Positions 1 to 12,575 of a stretch of DNA of 64,000 bases are shown in pieces. The number at the start of each line of letters is the position of its first letter. The stretch's first letter is position 1. A program made the position numbers and the translations under genes. Where the stretch lies: positions 58,719 to 122,718 of the forward strand of contig JAHLKC010000124.1 of assembly GCA_025449115.1 (NCBI GenBank), given 5' to 3'. The notes under the pieces are model-generated. The model was not told where the DNA came from. It was given only the letters and a program-made list of their open reading frames with translations, and searched no databases. The DNA comes from Chytridium lagenaria (taxonomy: Eukaryota; Chytridiomycota; Chytridiomycetes; Chytridiales; Chytridiaceae).

Positions 1-3000
1 ACATCAACACTCACAATTTCAAAAACCCTCCTCAAGCGTCGTCTGCGAAATCCCCCAAGCCTTCACAGCCCCCAAAGGATTCTCCTCCAACCACTTCACA
101 AACGCCGGAATCGCCGGCGTCGAAGCAAGTGGGAACTGATAAATCAACGCCCAGCTGAATCATCCTCCAACTTGGCATTCGGTACCATCTCCGCAACCTT
201 GCTCTTGACGGGATCTGCCGCACTCGTAATCACACCTGATTCGGTACCCTGCTCCATACTTGGCCTTGAGCGAAATCGCATTACCAAGGGCCCTCATACG
301 ACCGTGCGCCATAATCGCGATACGGTCGCCCAAAACATCCGCTTCCTCCATAGAGTGAGTCGTGAGAACAATCACACGGTCCTTTTTGAATTTCTCAACA
401 AAGGACCACACGTGACGACGGTTGACAGGGTCCATACCCGTGGTGGGCTCATCCATGAAAATAACACGGGGGTCACCAATGGTGGAGATGAGAAGTGACA
501 GACGACGCTTCATACTAACATTCCAAACAAAAAAAAATAAATTAACAACCATAACCACACCCCACATCAAAAACAATCCCGCATCAAAAATCCCTCCAAA
601 CAAAAAACAAATCAAAAAAACAAACACTCACCCTCCGAATAAGTCCCAGCCTGCACATTCTTCACAGTCCAAAGTTTCACCGCCTTCAACCTCTCCTCAA
701 ACAACTCTGGCCAATACTTTTTCGGCACACCCTTCAACCCCGCATAAAGCTCAATATGCTCCTTCGCCGTCAAATCATCAAACAAAATATCATGCTGCGG
801 GCAAACCCCCAACAACCTCCTAATCCTCCCCCATCTGCGTCTTCACACTCATCCCATAAATAAGCGCATCTCCGACGTCGCTGGAGTAAGCCCAGCAAGA
901 ATACACTCATCGTCGTCGATTTCCCAGCTCCATTCTGTCCAAGCAACGCAAGAAGCTTGCCTTCCTCCAAATTAAGACACGTGTTCTTGACCGCAACTTT
1001 CCCCTTCCCCCTCCCAAAAATAGGTCCAGGGTATGTCTTGCGGAGATTCGCAATCTTGACGCTCCCACCATTCTCAGGCGTAAACGTCACACCACGCTCA
1101 ACCGTCACATCAGGGTCCTCATCCGCATCCACAGCTGCCGACTTTTGCTTCTGAACAAGCTTAATCCACGCATCCTCTGCTTGCTTGGTGCTCGACGTGT
1201 ATCCCCAGTAAGACGGGAGGACAAAGAACCACGGGTACTGAGAACTGCCGTACTCGTTGGGAATCACATTGTCAAAGAACCAGAGGAGCACCGCGTAAAC
1301 ACCAACGTTCATCAACATGTAGGCGAGTTGGGAAATCGGGTAGGTGGGCGTCGGGTAGCCGCCATCGTAGAGAGGGAGAATCTCGTCAGGAAGCTTCTGG
1401 TAAAGCTGGGACCAGGGGAAACCGGGACCGGGGATAAAGGTCTGGGTGAGGGAGTCAAGACGACCAGTGGTGAGGGTGGTGATGTCGAGGAACATTCTTC
1501 CAAAGTTGAAGAAGGGGATGTGGATAAGCGCTGTATCATACAGGGGGAAAAAAGAGACCACGTTAGAATACTAATTCAAACCAATTTCATCAAGGAAGGA
1601 AGGGTATCTCTCGACTTACACTGCCAAACAGTAGGAGTAATGATCGTATCCTTGTACCAAATGTACCCAAGCTGTCCAGACGAGAACACAAAACTCTCAA
1701 ACAACAATCCAATAACAAACAAAAAGATACCAAGCAACACAGCAACCTTGGCCTGCCTCACAAACGTGGTCAAAAAGAACGCAAACATCACCATGGCTCC
1801 TCCGAAAAGGAAAAACGACAGCCAGAGAACACCAAAGTTGGCGTTACGGAAAGCGCTAAACCCAAACATCAATCCAAAAATGACCGTGAGGAAAGAGTTG
1901 ATAAAGACAAGGAGGGTGGTGGAAAGGTAGTGGCTGACCCAGTAGACAGACGGCTTGAGACCCATCATCTCCATACCGAGACGAAGCTTGGCTTCCTTTT
2001 CGCTGACAATCTGGTTCAAAACGTTGATAAAGATAACCATCTACACAGCAACACAGTGTTAGAATCATGTTCCACAATAGTTTTTTTTTTTTCTCTGTAA
2101 TAAAATAAAACAGATTACATACCACTGAACAGAAAAAGAACACGGGTCCAAGGGACTGCACGATCGAGTCAGAAACGGTGGTAGCGGGAATAAGAGGCCA
2201 GTCCTTCATTTGAATATCAAGGTTGGCATCCTTGTTTCCACCGTTCAAGTTGGTAACTACACAAAAAAAAAAGGGTTAAAAAGAAAAATCCAACATCCAC
2301 CACACAATAAAATCCAAATCACTTACTGATAGACTCATCAAGTCCACGCACAACCGACAACAACTCGCGTCCAAAGATATCAGACACGTTGGCGGTAAGC
2401 GACGCATTGAACCAGACCTGGTACCTCACGTTCACGTTGGCAGCGCCGGGATTCTTTGTGTCAAACGTGACAGCCCACCGAGTCAAGTTGGGGTTGTTCA
2501 GGGCATAGTTGTAGATAAAGTCCTGGGAAGGGACCGGGTAGATGGTGTTGGCATCGGATGAGGTGGGCAGGTACGACAAACCTTTAAAAAACCATGGTAA
2601 GCATCAAGAAAAAAAGTCAGACAGAGTTTTGACTTACTGTTGATAGGTTCAGTGGCTACGTTGATGGTTTCTCCGGTTCTCTTCTTGTTAAGAGTAGCGA
2701 ATTTGTTCATGTAAGCGGTGGTCTCGGCGGTGACGGGGGTGTACATAAAGAGAATGCAGTTCCTGCCGTTGAAGCCCTGATAATATTCGTCAGAAAAGTT
2801 ATCCCAAGAGAACAATGACCCAAAAAGCTACTTACACGACAGGGACGGACTCCATCAAGAGCACCAATGGGAGGGTTCAAGTTGCTCTTGCGCTGGTTGG
2901 CATAGTCGGCTTGCTGAAGGATGAAAAGGATAAGGTGGAAAAGGAGAGGAGCAAGGACGGCCTGCGAAAGGGTAGAGTTGCGGTAACGGATCTATAAAAA

Positions 3001-3264
3001 AAATGAGATAGAGGAAACTGCGTCAGAGTAACATTCAAATGTAAACAAACACCCTTGACGCAATCATATCGCACAAACCTGAAGGATAGTGTTTCTCTTC
3101 AACATGATAAAGAGCTGATCAATCCATGCAAAGAGGAAAGACTTTTGCTCAACCTTGAGTGACTTGCTGACCGTCGACAACCTCCTGCTCACGCCAGAGG
3201 GTCCCGCATTGTCATCCGCATGAACCTTGACATCGGTCAGCTCAATCTTCTCCACGTTCGACAT
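1..3264 (-). CDS. ABCA-type half ABC transporter (3' end beyond window)
   Basis: Membrane ATPase of the ABCA subfamily, a family that usually moves lipids. Inferred exons are 3079-3264, 2836-2991, 2638-2776, 2327-2581, 2123-2256, 1620-2040, 632-1530 and 1-514; junctions of the first exons keep phase exactly. Order: about 60-residue cytosolic N-terminus, first TM helix ([17 protein letters not shown]), extracytoplasmic domain, a TM bundle (2040-1530), then one nucleotide-binding domain. Walker [10 protein letters not shown] lies at about 914-940, Walker B/D-loop [13 protein letters not shown] and H-loop TTHSMEEAD in the last exon. Conserved sequence ends at an EEVF motif close to position 20, so little is missing. 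Frame breaks occur near 830-910 (several), at the signature exon end near 632 (YSGG reads as YSEG), near 150, near 210 and near 20. It is an older paralogue of the tandem pair at 7620-16155 and is transcribed away from it. ABCA identity is well supported; the substrate is unknown. Confidence 0.88.
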
Positions 3265-4478
3265 GTCGGTGGCGAAGGAATTGGCTGTGTTGAGAGTTAT
3301 GGTGACGTGTAGTGGGGGGTTGTTCAGTAAAACAGTTCTAGTTTTGGAGTTTGTTTTTTTTTCTTATGGGTTTCGATTACGATATGAAGTGTGAGGAGGA
3401 GTTGTGAGGTCCGAGTGCGACGAGGGCTTGACTGTATGCTTTAGGGAGGTGTTTCCCTCCTTTCGACGAGAACTTGTGGAGGGGGTGAAAGAGAGATCTG
3501 ATGATGAAACGACCAGGGAAGATCAGCAACGACGATACCAATTGCAGATAAAGAAAGCAAGGGGGAATGGGGAACGTCTCATCAGCACTCTCTCTCGCAT
3601 CAACCTCCCTCCCCCGGTTCTGTGGAAAAATGTTCCAAAAATTTGACATGCAACAACGACCAGGTCCAACCTATGCAAGGCCTTCCTGTGCTCAAACAAA
3701 AAGCGAGCTCTTGCACATTGCTGCCCCCCTTCTTTAAGATCCTGTAGAAGACTCAACAAGTCGATACTTTTCCGTACGTTTGATGCAGCCAAAGCTCAAG
3801 TGATCACCATCCCATCCATCCATCCACCATCCCTCATGATTCCCCATGAAATACGTAGAGAAAGCCATAGATGTAGGTTTGCATCAACTCACCGTGTAAA
3901 CAAACAACCACCTATCAACGTGTGAGAGAGTGTGTATGTAAGTGTGTGTGTGTGAGTATGTAGTAGTTTTGGGCAAAGAAACGTGGTGGGAGATATAAAA
4001 AAAAAAGAATGTGTTTTTTGAGAGGTCTCTGCCGGTGACCTTTGACCCAATAATTAAAAATAAAAAGAAGAAAAAAAAGGGGGTTTTGAGAAAGGTGATG
4101 GCGAGAGTGACGCTCCCCCCTTTTTATGAAAAACAGCAGCAGACAACACAGGTGCAGGTGAGAAGAGGAGAGAGAGGAGAAAACGAGACAAGGGGGAAGA
4201 ATCAAAACTGAGATCGGCAGAATCGGATATTATCCACTTGGAGAAGTGTCACACTTCGGCTGCACCGGGCTCCGGTCGTTTAAATAGAATGTCCAAGGCG
4301 GAAAATATTTTAAGGTTTCATTTGGATAACCTTCACTGGGTGTCACACCATTTGTGTCACTGCATGACTAATGAATATGAAAACAGGAAAAAAATGAAAT
4401 GAAACAAAAAGACAATCCATTCCGTCCGCTATTCTTGGAGATGGCTTTAATGCTTGAAAGCGCACGAACTTTGATGCC
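3265..4478. other. Intergenic region upstream of the ABCA gene
   Basis: No gene is supported here. It holds the upstream region of the minus-strand ABCA gene, a GT-rich tract near 3918-3958 and A-rich stretches near 3995-4080. Open frames in both directions show no recognisable protein character. Confidence 0.5.
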
Positions 4479-4811
4479 TTACTTTCGGACGGCAGAATCG
4501 TCCGTTGGATCAAGTAACGGAAAATTCATATCATCAAGTCCCTTGACTGAAAGGTAATGAGCCATGGTGAGGGCATAGGGACACTTTTTCTGAAACGGCA
4601 CGTCATGCAGGAGGCGAATTTCGCGAACTTGATAGCTCCAGCCCCGTTGCGAAACCCCACGAGGATGAGCCTTATTGCGGATACCTCCATGGCTGTACTT
4701 TAGGATTGAGGCGTCGAGAGCTTTGTGCGGATAGCGCGTCCATTGGCCCTCGCGATAGCTGTCAAGTTGAGGATGAGACGTGCCCCACGAAAATGTGTTT
4801 GAAACGGACAT
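4479..4811 (-). CDS. Small hypothetical protein, 110 aa
   Basis: An open frame starts with MSVSNTFSWGT directly after an A-tract, a plausible start context, and ends DSAVRK. Composition is protein-like, with mixed aromatic, charged and proline residues, and no TM or signal segment. I do not recognise it. The stop sits inside a sequence resembling a splice donor (GTAAGG), so it could be an exon of a longer gene, possibly with the 60-codon frame just upstream (4839-5021, which begins MNGYFSGRGYVMHQRAL). It could equally be a chance ORF. Confidence 0.3.
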   Translation of the reverse strand: MSVSNTFSWGTSHPQLDSYREGQWTRYPHKALDASILKYSHGGIRNKAHPRGVSQRGWSYQVREIRLLHDVPFQKKCPYALTMAHYLSVKGLDDMNFPLLDPTDDSAVRK

Positions 4812-5597
4812 TTTTTTTTTTTTGGTAAATATTTGACTTTAACATGTCCGCCCCGCCTCATTGTAATCTTTGAACTCATCGCGAGGGAAATGGCGCATGT
4901 TTGGAGGCAAACATGGTCGGAACAAGGCACTTTCATGGATATTTCCTAGTTTGGTTAGTTTCTTCTTTGCCAATGCTCTTTGATGCATAACATAGCCACG
5001 GCCGCTAAAGTATCCGTTCATAGATTTCTTTTTTCTTTTTACTGTTTTTGCGTTGTGGGCACGTGTATGTTTGTTTTCTTTTTCTCATGTTCACCCTAAA
5101 ATAATATAACTGATAATACATACTGTTTGGTAGAAAGGTGTATTGGCGAAGAAGCTACCAAGACCACGTTCTACCGTTGTTGCATAAACAAAGGCAGACC
5201 GCCACTACACTTTTGCGCTAACGTGAAACTTATTACGACGGTGGCACATTGCAATGATGTCGTTGTATGAATTGTTTAGATCTTTGCTTGTATTTTCTAT
5301 ATCGTTTGAGTTTATCTGTTAAAGTTGTGGAAGTCATCGTGGACCTTGTCGGTCCGCTGATTCAGGTCGACCTAGATAAAGTGTTTATCTTGTGGAGAAA
5401 CTCCTAGCTTGAACTCGGCCGCGAAGCAGGGAGTTTTTTGATTATCATATTGAGAACACCCTTTCAGCAAAAAAGTATAACATGTGCCATAAATATGATA
5501 TGCGGCGTTACTTAGTGATGGAGTAAATATTATTATATATAAATTGTGGTATAACTTTATCACGGTTATTTTTCTGTTTTTTATTTATTTTAAACTC

Positions 5598-5644
5598 CGT
5601 AAAGCCTAATGGTTTGTATCTTTAACTGTGAAAAAGGCTTTACG
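5598..5644. repeat. Perfect 10-bp inverted repeat (hairpin)
   Basis: CGTAAAGCCT at 5598-5607 is matched by AGGCTTTACG at 5635-5644 with a 27-base spacer. No gene ends nearby, so it is not an obvious terminator. Confidence 0.6.
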
Positions 5645-6639
5645 TTTGAAGCATGCGGCATGCCCACGGGAGCCTGAGCAAAAGGCTGAATGAAATCAGC
5701 AGCGGTAGGAATAAGCATGTATTTTTTCTCCGTAAAATATCCCGCAATTGCAGAAGGGGCTATGTGTCAAGATTTCTCCAGTCATCGGAAAATTACGTGA
5801 TGACGGCCGTCATCCTCGACGGAGTCCGTGAGCAAAACCCCGAGAAATAACGGTCGGATTTACATTGGATCGAGGATTTTTGTGTCCGAAACGAGTCCGA
5901 ATCCGAAAACCAAGTGGCTTTGAAAAAATATCAATTCAAAGTCTTTTTTTTTGTTTGAGACTGAGAGGATTGCATGTTGGGAATGGTGATGGTTGTTTTG
6001 GATCTTTGTTTATTATTTCCCTTTCAATAAATAATATCATTTGCGATTATCCCGCACTCGATGATGGTCGTTAAAATAGGTGATATCACCACTGATTCAA
6101 ATCGACTATGAGTGTTTCATAAAGCGTTGATCTCTCCTGTACTATGCAGCAGCAGGGAGATAATAAACACTCTTTGTCTTTACGAAGCTTACAGTTGTCG
6201 GTAACAGTTGTTCACTTTGTAGTTACCTGAATAACACTTGCAACAAAATAAATAGCTCGTGAATGATGTCCATCATATCGTAAACATAAAAAGGCTTTTT
6301 TAATATTACGTGAGCCTCCCTCCTCACCCACCCATCCATCGTCTGTATTATATCCGCCATTGATACCCTTATTTTTTTGTACATATATACAGTAAATAAA
6401 TACTTGCAATAGGTTTGTGTACGATCCCTTCACATGGAGCGGGTGTGTTTTTGCGGAACCTCGATGCTCCGTAATAAATGAAAATTATTTACTTGCTACG
6501 ATGGCGTCTTGTTTTTTTGTTCCTTTCTGTTTATTATTAGGTTTAATCATTATTACTAATAATTGATTATTTATTATTCATTGAAAGAAGGGGGAGGCTG
6601 TTATCCGTGAATGATGCATTAAAATAAATAATAAAATAA

Positions 6640-6790
6640 ATTTTATTTATTTATAGACCTCTTCAAGTGAATAAAAAGTATATTTATTTATTTATTATTT
6701 ATTATTTATTAGTATTTAGTATTCTTCCATTTCTTCTTCTTCTTCTTCTTCTTCTTTCTTCTTCTTCTTCTTTCCTTCTTCCTTTCTTCT
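6640..6790. repeat. TTTA and TTC simple repeats
   Basis: Runs of TTTA/TTATT (6640-6720) pass directly into a TTC microsatellite (about 6731-6775) with short interruptions. Confidence 0.8.
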
Positions 6791-7619
6791 CTCTTTGTGA
6801 TTCTCTTCTTTAATTCTATTTCTTTTGTGTTTTATTTTTCCCCCTTTTTATTTATATTTTATTTATTTTATTTTTATTTAGTATTACTCCACTCACTCAC
6901 TCACCACACACTCACGTATATTTATTTATTTCTATTTTAATAAAAAGGGGCCTTTACACCTGGCTTCCCCAATTCTGTTAAATTCTCCCTCTCCTCAATC
7001 TACCACCACCACCTCGAGAGAGTACACCGCACATTCACACCCTCTCACACCTCTCTCTCCCAAAAGACATCTTCACATAGACCACTTCAATACGAGAGGG
7101 TGAAACCTCACATTCACATTCACATTCACATCACATCACACGTATACGAATCACATCCCATCCCATCCCCTTTCCTCACTGAGAGAACATAGGAACTGAA
7201 GGATCATCCCCTGCCTTGCCTTTCAAGATAAAAGAGAGTTCAAACAGCAGTAGACCCATCAAAAGTTTATTTCAAGAGTCAACATCAAGGTAATTTCTTC
7301 ACACTTTGCTTTCGGACGACCACCGTCATGGCATCATGCCGATCGTGTTCAAATTCTGGACTTTCTTGACCATTTTTTCTTTTATAAAATAATGTCTGAT
7401 CCAAAACCATCAGTGCACTCTCCAAGTTCTGCTTTTGAGCACTACCGTCCTCCTGAACTCCATTCCTCAGGAGCCACCAACGAAAAAACCTAAAACATAG
7501 AAAACTACCAAAACTTCTGCAACAGGGCCTTCTTAACCTTTTCGATACTTTCGAGGGGAACTTCCGCTACTCTAAACCTTTCCCTCATCCCATTTTCACC
7601 CGCGGACTCCACTTGAGCC

Positions 7620-10600
7620 ATGTCAACAGCAACAGCACAAGGTAAGATTGCTTTTTCCCGGACGATCTGAAATCTTTCTTATTAACGTCTCTTTGAATCT
7701 TGGTTTTTTTGTAGATACTGCCGCTTTTGCGGAACAGATGAAGGTCAGGGCCGCGAGAAAGGGCAACCAGTTCGTGCTCTCGGCTTCAAGGCACTGAGTT
7801 ACCAAAAGAGGCAGGTCTTTACCAACATCTGCTGTATCAGTTTGTGCCCGCTTTTTCATGGTTGCCATCTCTGCTATCCTTGGTACCGTCATCTCTGGTC
7901 TCATTCAAAGAGCCAGCACTGTTGAAGGTAGGTCATGGCTCTTTTGATCTCCTTCTGTTCTTCAGTTTGAAGGCTGATCATGCTTGTTTATGATAGATAT
8001 CCTTTTACTGTGGAAACAACAACTCCCTTTCCGATATTTGGTTTCCCCATCTTCAACAGCTCCGATTGAGGGGTGTTTGGGTGTGAATGCCACCCCTGCT
8101 GCCAAGAGTCTCAAACTTTATCTTTGTCTTTAGCATCAATGGACAGAGCGGTAACCCTGGTGCTGCTCTCCTTAACGTCAACAACCCCTGTAAGGATCCA
8201 TTGGCATTTTTTTTTTCATTATACTTGCCGATTCCTGCTAGTTCTTTTCTTGTGTCGTCTGACTGTGCTTCTTTCTCTGTTTCTTTTACCTCCATCAAGG
8301 TGTCCGTTGGTTCGGCGCTGACTTCCCCGCCAACTCCCCCATCTACGAAAAGAACGCCAACGCCTCCCTCCTCGCCAAGCTTGACTCCACCTTTGTCCCT
8401 CCTCCTAACGGTGGCTGGGTCTCCAGCTTTGCCAATCCCAACTTGAAGACAGCCGACATCCAACCCTTCTCCCGTCTTCAATCCAAACAATGGGTCATCT
8501 ACGGCTCCCGTCCTGAACTCCGTGGTATTCTGGGTGAACGCCCTGAACAACCCCTCGTCACCGACGTTCGTGATTACTTTGGTCGTCTCGCCACGGCAAA
8601 CTCTTCCTACGCTCCTTACACCACCACCAAGCGCGCTGACGGTAGCTATGGGTATTCTTGGATCCATCGAGAACCGTTACTATGTCAACTTTTACCCTCA
8701 GCGCCATCCGTTCCAACTCGACCGCTGCTGGCGGTGGCGGTGGTGGTGGTCTTGTCGTATCAACCAAGTCCCTTACTACGTCCCCGTTGACGAAGGTAAC
8801 GCTACCCCCGAACGTCTCGACTCTGAACTCAACAACCGATTCGCCATCCTCCTCAACTCCCTCGCTGAACTCAACAAGACGGCTCTGTCAGGTTCCAACC
8901 GTGCCGACATTCCCCTTCAAATTGAATTCCAGTCCCAAGTCAACAAGCTCACCGCATCATGCCCTATGGTGCTCTCTACCTCGATGCATTCGATGCCAAC
9001 GAACTCTCTGCACGTGTTATTATGCAGTTTGGTCGTGACCGACGACTTGATGCGGCTGCTTCCTTCCCGACTCAAGGGTTCAGGCAGATGATTCAGTACC
9101 CCAACTTGGACAGTCTTTCCTTCGTGCGTTTAACCCTTCGTTGGCTACAGCTACTTTGACTCAGGGTGTGAGGGCTTTCCCTTCTCTTCAGAGCACCCAA
9201 GTTTGAGTTCCCGTTCGGTGGTCTTCATTGACGTATTCTTTACCCCTTTGGTGTTTCGTTCTTGCTCCCCATCTTTGTCATTGTGCTCGTCAAGGAGAAA
9301 GGAGGACAGAATGTAAGTTGTTGCCTCGCTCTTTTGCTTCATCCATCTTTATTTTTTTGTCTTGTTCCCTGATTCTTCTGCTTCATCTAACTTTTTTTTT
9401 TGACCAGTCTCATGATGATGAAGATGAACGGTATGAGGATTCCGCGTACTAACATCAGTCACTATGTCACCTTTTACATTTTGTTCGCCATCTCTCGGCC
9501 ATCTTTTTTGATTGCGGGAGATTCAATCGTCTTGATTGTTCACGCAGACCGAGACCAGTGTTTGATCATTATGTTTTCTTTGGGGACATGTGCAGATTGC
9601 TCTTGCTTTCTTCTTTGCGTCCATTTCAACAAGAACAGGATTGCGCTTGGTATGTTTTGCTTTGGCTTTGTCTGTTTGGCGTTCTGACATGCCACGAATT
9701 GCGTTGTTTATTCGTCGTTACCTTTTCTGATTATGTAACTATTCTTGTTCTGACATATCATTTTTTCTTTCAACAGTCACCGTCTTCTTGATGTTCTCTG
9801 CTCCGTCATCATCGCCATCGTTCTCGACACCCTCTTCCTCGGCACCCAAGTTCCCGCTGCCCTTTCCCTCTGGCCCCCTTTGCCTTCTACCGCGCCTCTC
9901 CCTCATCAACAGCGCCTCCTTCCAAAGTCTCTTATCCCTTACACCCTCGCCCAGATCAAGCCTGGAGACGAAGTCTTCACCGCTCTTCTCTTTATGATCT
10001 TTGAGACCATCTTTTCCTCTTTGCTTCCTTTTACCTCTCCTCTGTCTTCCCTCCGACTTTGGTGTTCGCAAACCATGGCACTTTCCTATCACTGAACCCA
10101 TCCAGGCTTTCCAACGTGCCCAACGTAAAAAGGCGACGGGGGGATCGACCCCCTCTCTGAAGCCACCTTGCCGTCAACGTCAAAATTGACGACGAGGAAA
10201 CCAAATTTGAAGACACGGACGTGAAGGAAGAACGTGATCGTATCTCTCGTGGTGAATACGACCATACCTCCCCTCTCGTTGTTTCCCACATGCGGAAAGT
10301 CTACGCCGGTCGTCGTGGTCTCGGTCCCAAAACTCGCCGTCAAGGATGTCACGTTTGCCGCGGAACAGGGATTGATCTTTGGGCTTTTGGGACCTAATGG
10401 AGCTGGAAAAACCACCCTCATCTCCATCCTCACAGGTCTCTACGAAGCTTCCTCTGGAAACGCCACGCTCGCTGGCTTCAACTACAAATCTGAACAGGAC
10501 TCTGTGTACAAAGTCATTGGTGTTTGTCCGCAATTCGATATCCTTTGGAAGACTTGACGGTTGGTGAACATCTCTACTTTTACGCGCGTCTCAAGGGTGT

Positions 10601-11406
10601 CCCTACGCGAGAGGAAAAGGCTGCCGTTCAAAAGGCTCTTGCCAACGTCTCCTTGACTACCCTTGAAAACCGGAAAACCAAAGGTCTCTCTGGTGGTGAA
10701 AAACGGCGTCTCTCTATCGCCATCGCTTTGATTGGAGACCCTGCTGTTGTCTTCCTCGATGAACCTACTACCGGTCTTGACCCTGAAGTGCGACGTCTCA
10801 TCTGGAACATTGTGACCAACGCGCGTGAAGGCAAGACGATCATCCTTACCACGCATTCTATGGAGGAGGCGGAAGCGCTTTGTCAGAGGATTGGTATCAT
10901 GGCGAAAGGCACTTTGAGGTGTTTGGCGAACCCGATTCGGTTGAAGGATTTGTATGGGTCTGGGTTCAAGTTGTTTTTAATTCGTTTTCGTTGGAGGAGG
11001 ATACGGAAACGTGCGGCTGCGTGGATTGAATCGTTGATGCCAAAGGGGTGGACAAAGGTGGATTCGTTTGCTACAAAGTAAGTTTATTTCACTTTTTTTC
11101 CCTATCCGTCTTCTTTCTTGTTCAACTCTCTTTTTTCCCGGTCTTGCTTTTGGTGTTCCACATACTTGTGCTTTGTCTATTCAATCTCCCTTTTTCCCCC
11201 GTCTTGCTTTGGTGTTCGAAATACTTACTTTTTTTTTTTTCGCAGCACTTCATACGAATTCCCGCCCGCCCCTGGTGTCATCTCGTACCTCTTCCAAACC
11301 ATTGAAGCTGGGAAAGTGGAGAATGGGATTCTGGATTGGGGTATCTCCCAAACAACTCTGAGGAATCCTCCGTATCATTTCTGATGATGATGCGAACGCT
11401 GATTAA
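7620..11406 (+). CDS. ABCA-type half ABC transporter, tandem copy 1
   Basis: Seven inferred exons: 7620-7641, 7715-7927, 7997-8189, 8300-9312, 9408-9649, 9777-11078 and 11246-11406. The tiny first exon encodes MSTATAQ. Order: short cytosolic N-terminus, first TM helix (ISLCPLFMVAISAILGTV in the frame-corrected reading), large extracytoplasmic loop, TM bundle, one nucleotide-binding domain. Walker A GPNGAGKTT is at 10390-10416, followed by LSGGEKRRLSIAIAL, VFLDEPTTGLDPEVRR and [11 protein letters not shown]; the protein ends ISDDDANAD. Compared with tandem copy 2, single-base losses or gains occur near 7771, 7853, 8003, 8055, 9545, 9575, 9628, 9895, 10325, 10550 and 11370. Whether these are errors or real damage cannot be decided from one sequence; other genes here show the same kind. 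Lipid transport is inferred from the family. Confidence 0.87.
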
Positions 11407-12575
11407 ATCCATCCCTCACCACACCCCCCTTTTTTTTTTCACCCCCCACCCCCCCTGTATGACTTTTTCCCCCTGCTCTTTTTTTTTTAGTAGGCGAGTA
11501 TATACTCGCAATGTGTGTTTTGTTTTTTTTTTTTTGTCGTGGTCACGTTGTTTTTGGTTTGGAGTGATATTATTGATTATATGAACATTTCGGTCCCTGC
11601 TTTTTGTGAGAAATTTTTTTTGTGAAATGGATTACGTATCTTTTACATTGATCATCATCTCTTTGTTGATTATTGCGTGCGTGTTTTTTTGTGTGGGTGA
11701 TTTCGCAGTTGACGCGTGGAATGGAAGAGTGTGGGGTTTAATGCGCATCAAGGTTGTTGAGCTAAATGAATTGGCGTCCTGACAACAAAATGCTGAATAG
11801 GTACTTTACAATAAATATCAGGAGAGGCTTATCTTTGGCGACTTGAGCCCACCAACCATGTTAGAAGACATTCAGACATATTTGGCCACAGCTCATTTAC
11901 ACTGCTGACATGGTTTGAGCGTATCATACAGATTCCACGGTCGAGCTAACATATTTCTCTGTCGGATCGTATGAAGACGACGTGGTTAGCCATTGCAACG
12001 GTCAGTGGACGTCTCTCTTGAGCTGCTGAGGCCAAATATGTGTGTGGGGCCAACATACAAGTGGATGCTCACCGACGGCTGGATAAAATGCATCCATCCG
12101 TCATGATCGTGGAGAAATTGTCTCGCTCGGCCACTGCGGCTGGATGTTTGTGCGAGCGGATAAATCGGAACTCGGGACAATTTCAAAATGGGGACATCTC
12201 CGATCTCAAACAATTCCAAAGCCTTGACATCCAACTCAAAAAGGAGGCTGAAGGGATCCTGTCGACTCCTCCCGCGATTTCACCACTTTTTCTATTTTCT
12301 CCATATGCTTTCCTGCCGTCTGACTTTGCGTTGACTGTCAACCTCCATACAAAACTCTTTAGCACGATCCACGATTTTGGCATTTTGGGCATCCCCAATC
12401 GTCCTTTGCTGAAATCTGATCTTTCTCCAGAGCTCCGCATTTGTGAAAAATACATGCCTGATTCCCACATACCACTGCACTAGGACCATCTCCCGACTTT
12501 ACACCTTTCGTCCGTATCAAAGGACGCTGTCCACAACCTACCTTACCCGTTTTCACTGCATCCACTGCTTCAACA
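11407..12575. other. Spacer between the tandem ABCA genes
   Basis: No supported gene. T-rich runs (11420-11540) follow the upstream stop codon. A 147-codon open frame at 12040-12483 has no recognisable features and is probably chance. The last 60 bases resemble the leader of copy 1, with a pyrimidine-rich block containing CCCGTTTTCACT before the ATG. Confidence 0.5.

Larger units (their letters stand above)
5022..7619. other. AT-rich intergenic region and leader of the first tandem ABCA gene
   Basis: About 2.6 kb with no supported gene. It contains a perfect 10-bp inverted repeat (5598-5607 with 5635-5644), dense TTTA/TTATT runs (6480-6720), a TTC tract (6731-6775) and a CACATT/CACATC-rich stretch (7100-7145). 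The last 600 bases become pyrimidine-rich, as often seen before fungal start codons. Confidence 0.5.

Noticed and set aside
1145..1930. 261-codon open frame on the plus strand
   Set aside because: It is antisense to the TM-bundle exons of the ABCA gene and has no recognisable features; a shadow frame.
8681..8760. GGTGGCGGTGGTGGTGG stretch as an insertion in the ABCA ectodomain
   Set aside because: Could be a real Gly-rich loop, but frame breaks around it make the local alignment with copy 2 unreliable.
7620..11406. Calling ABCA tandem copy 1 a pseudogene
   Set aside because: It has more frame breaks than copy 2, but they are the same homopolymer type seen in all genes here, while motifs and splice sites are intact.
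12040..12483. 147-codon plus-strand open frame between the ABCA genes
   Set aside because: No motif, signal or homologous feature; an open frame of similar length exists on the other strand.
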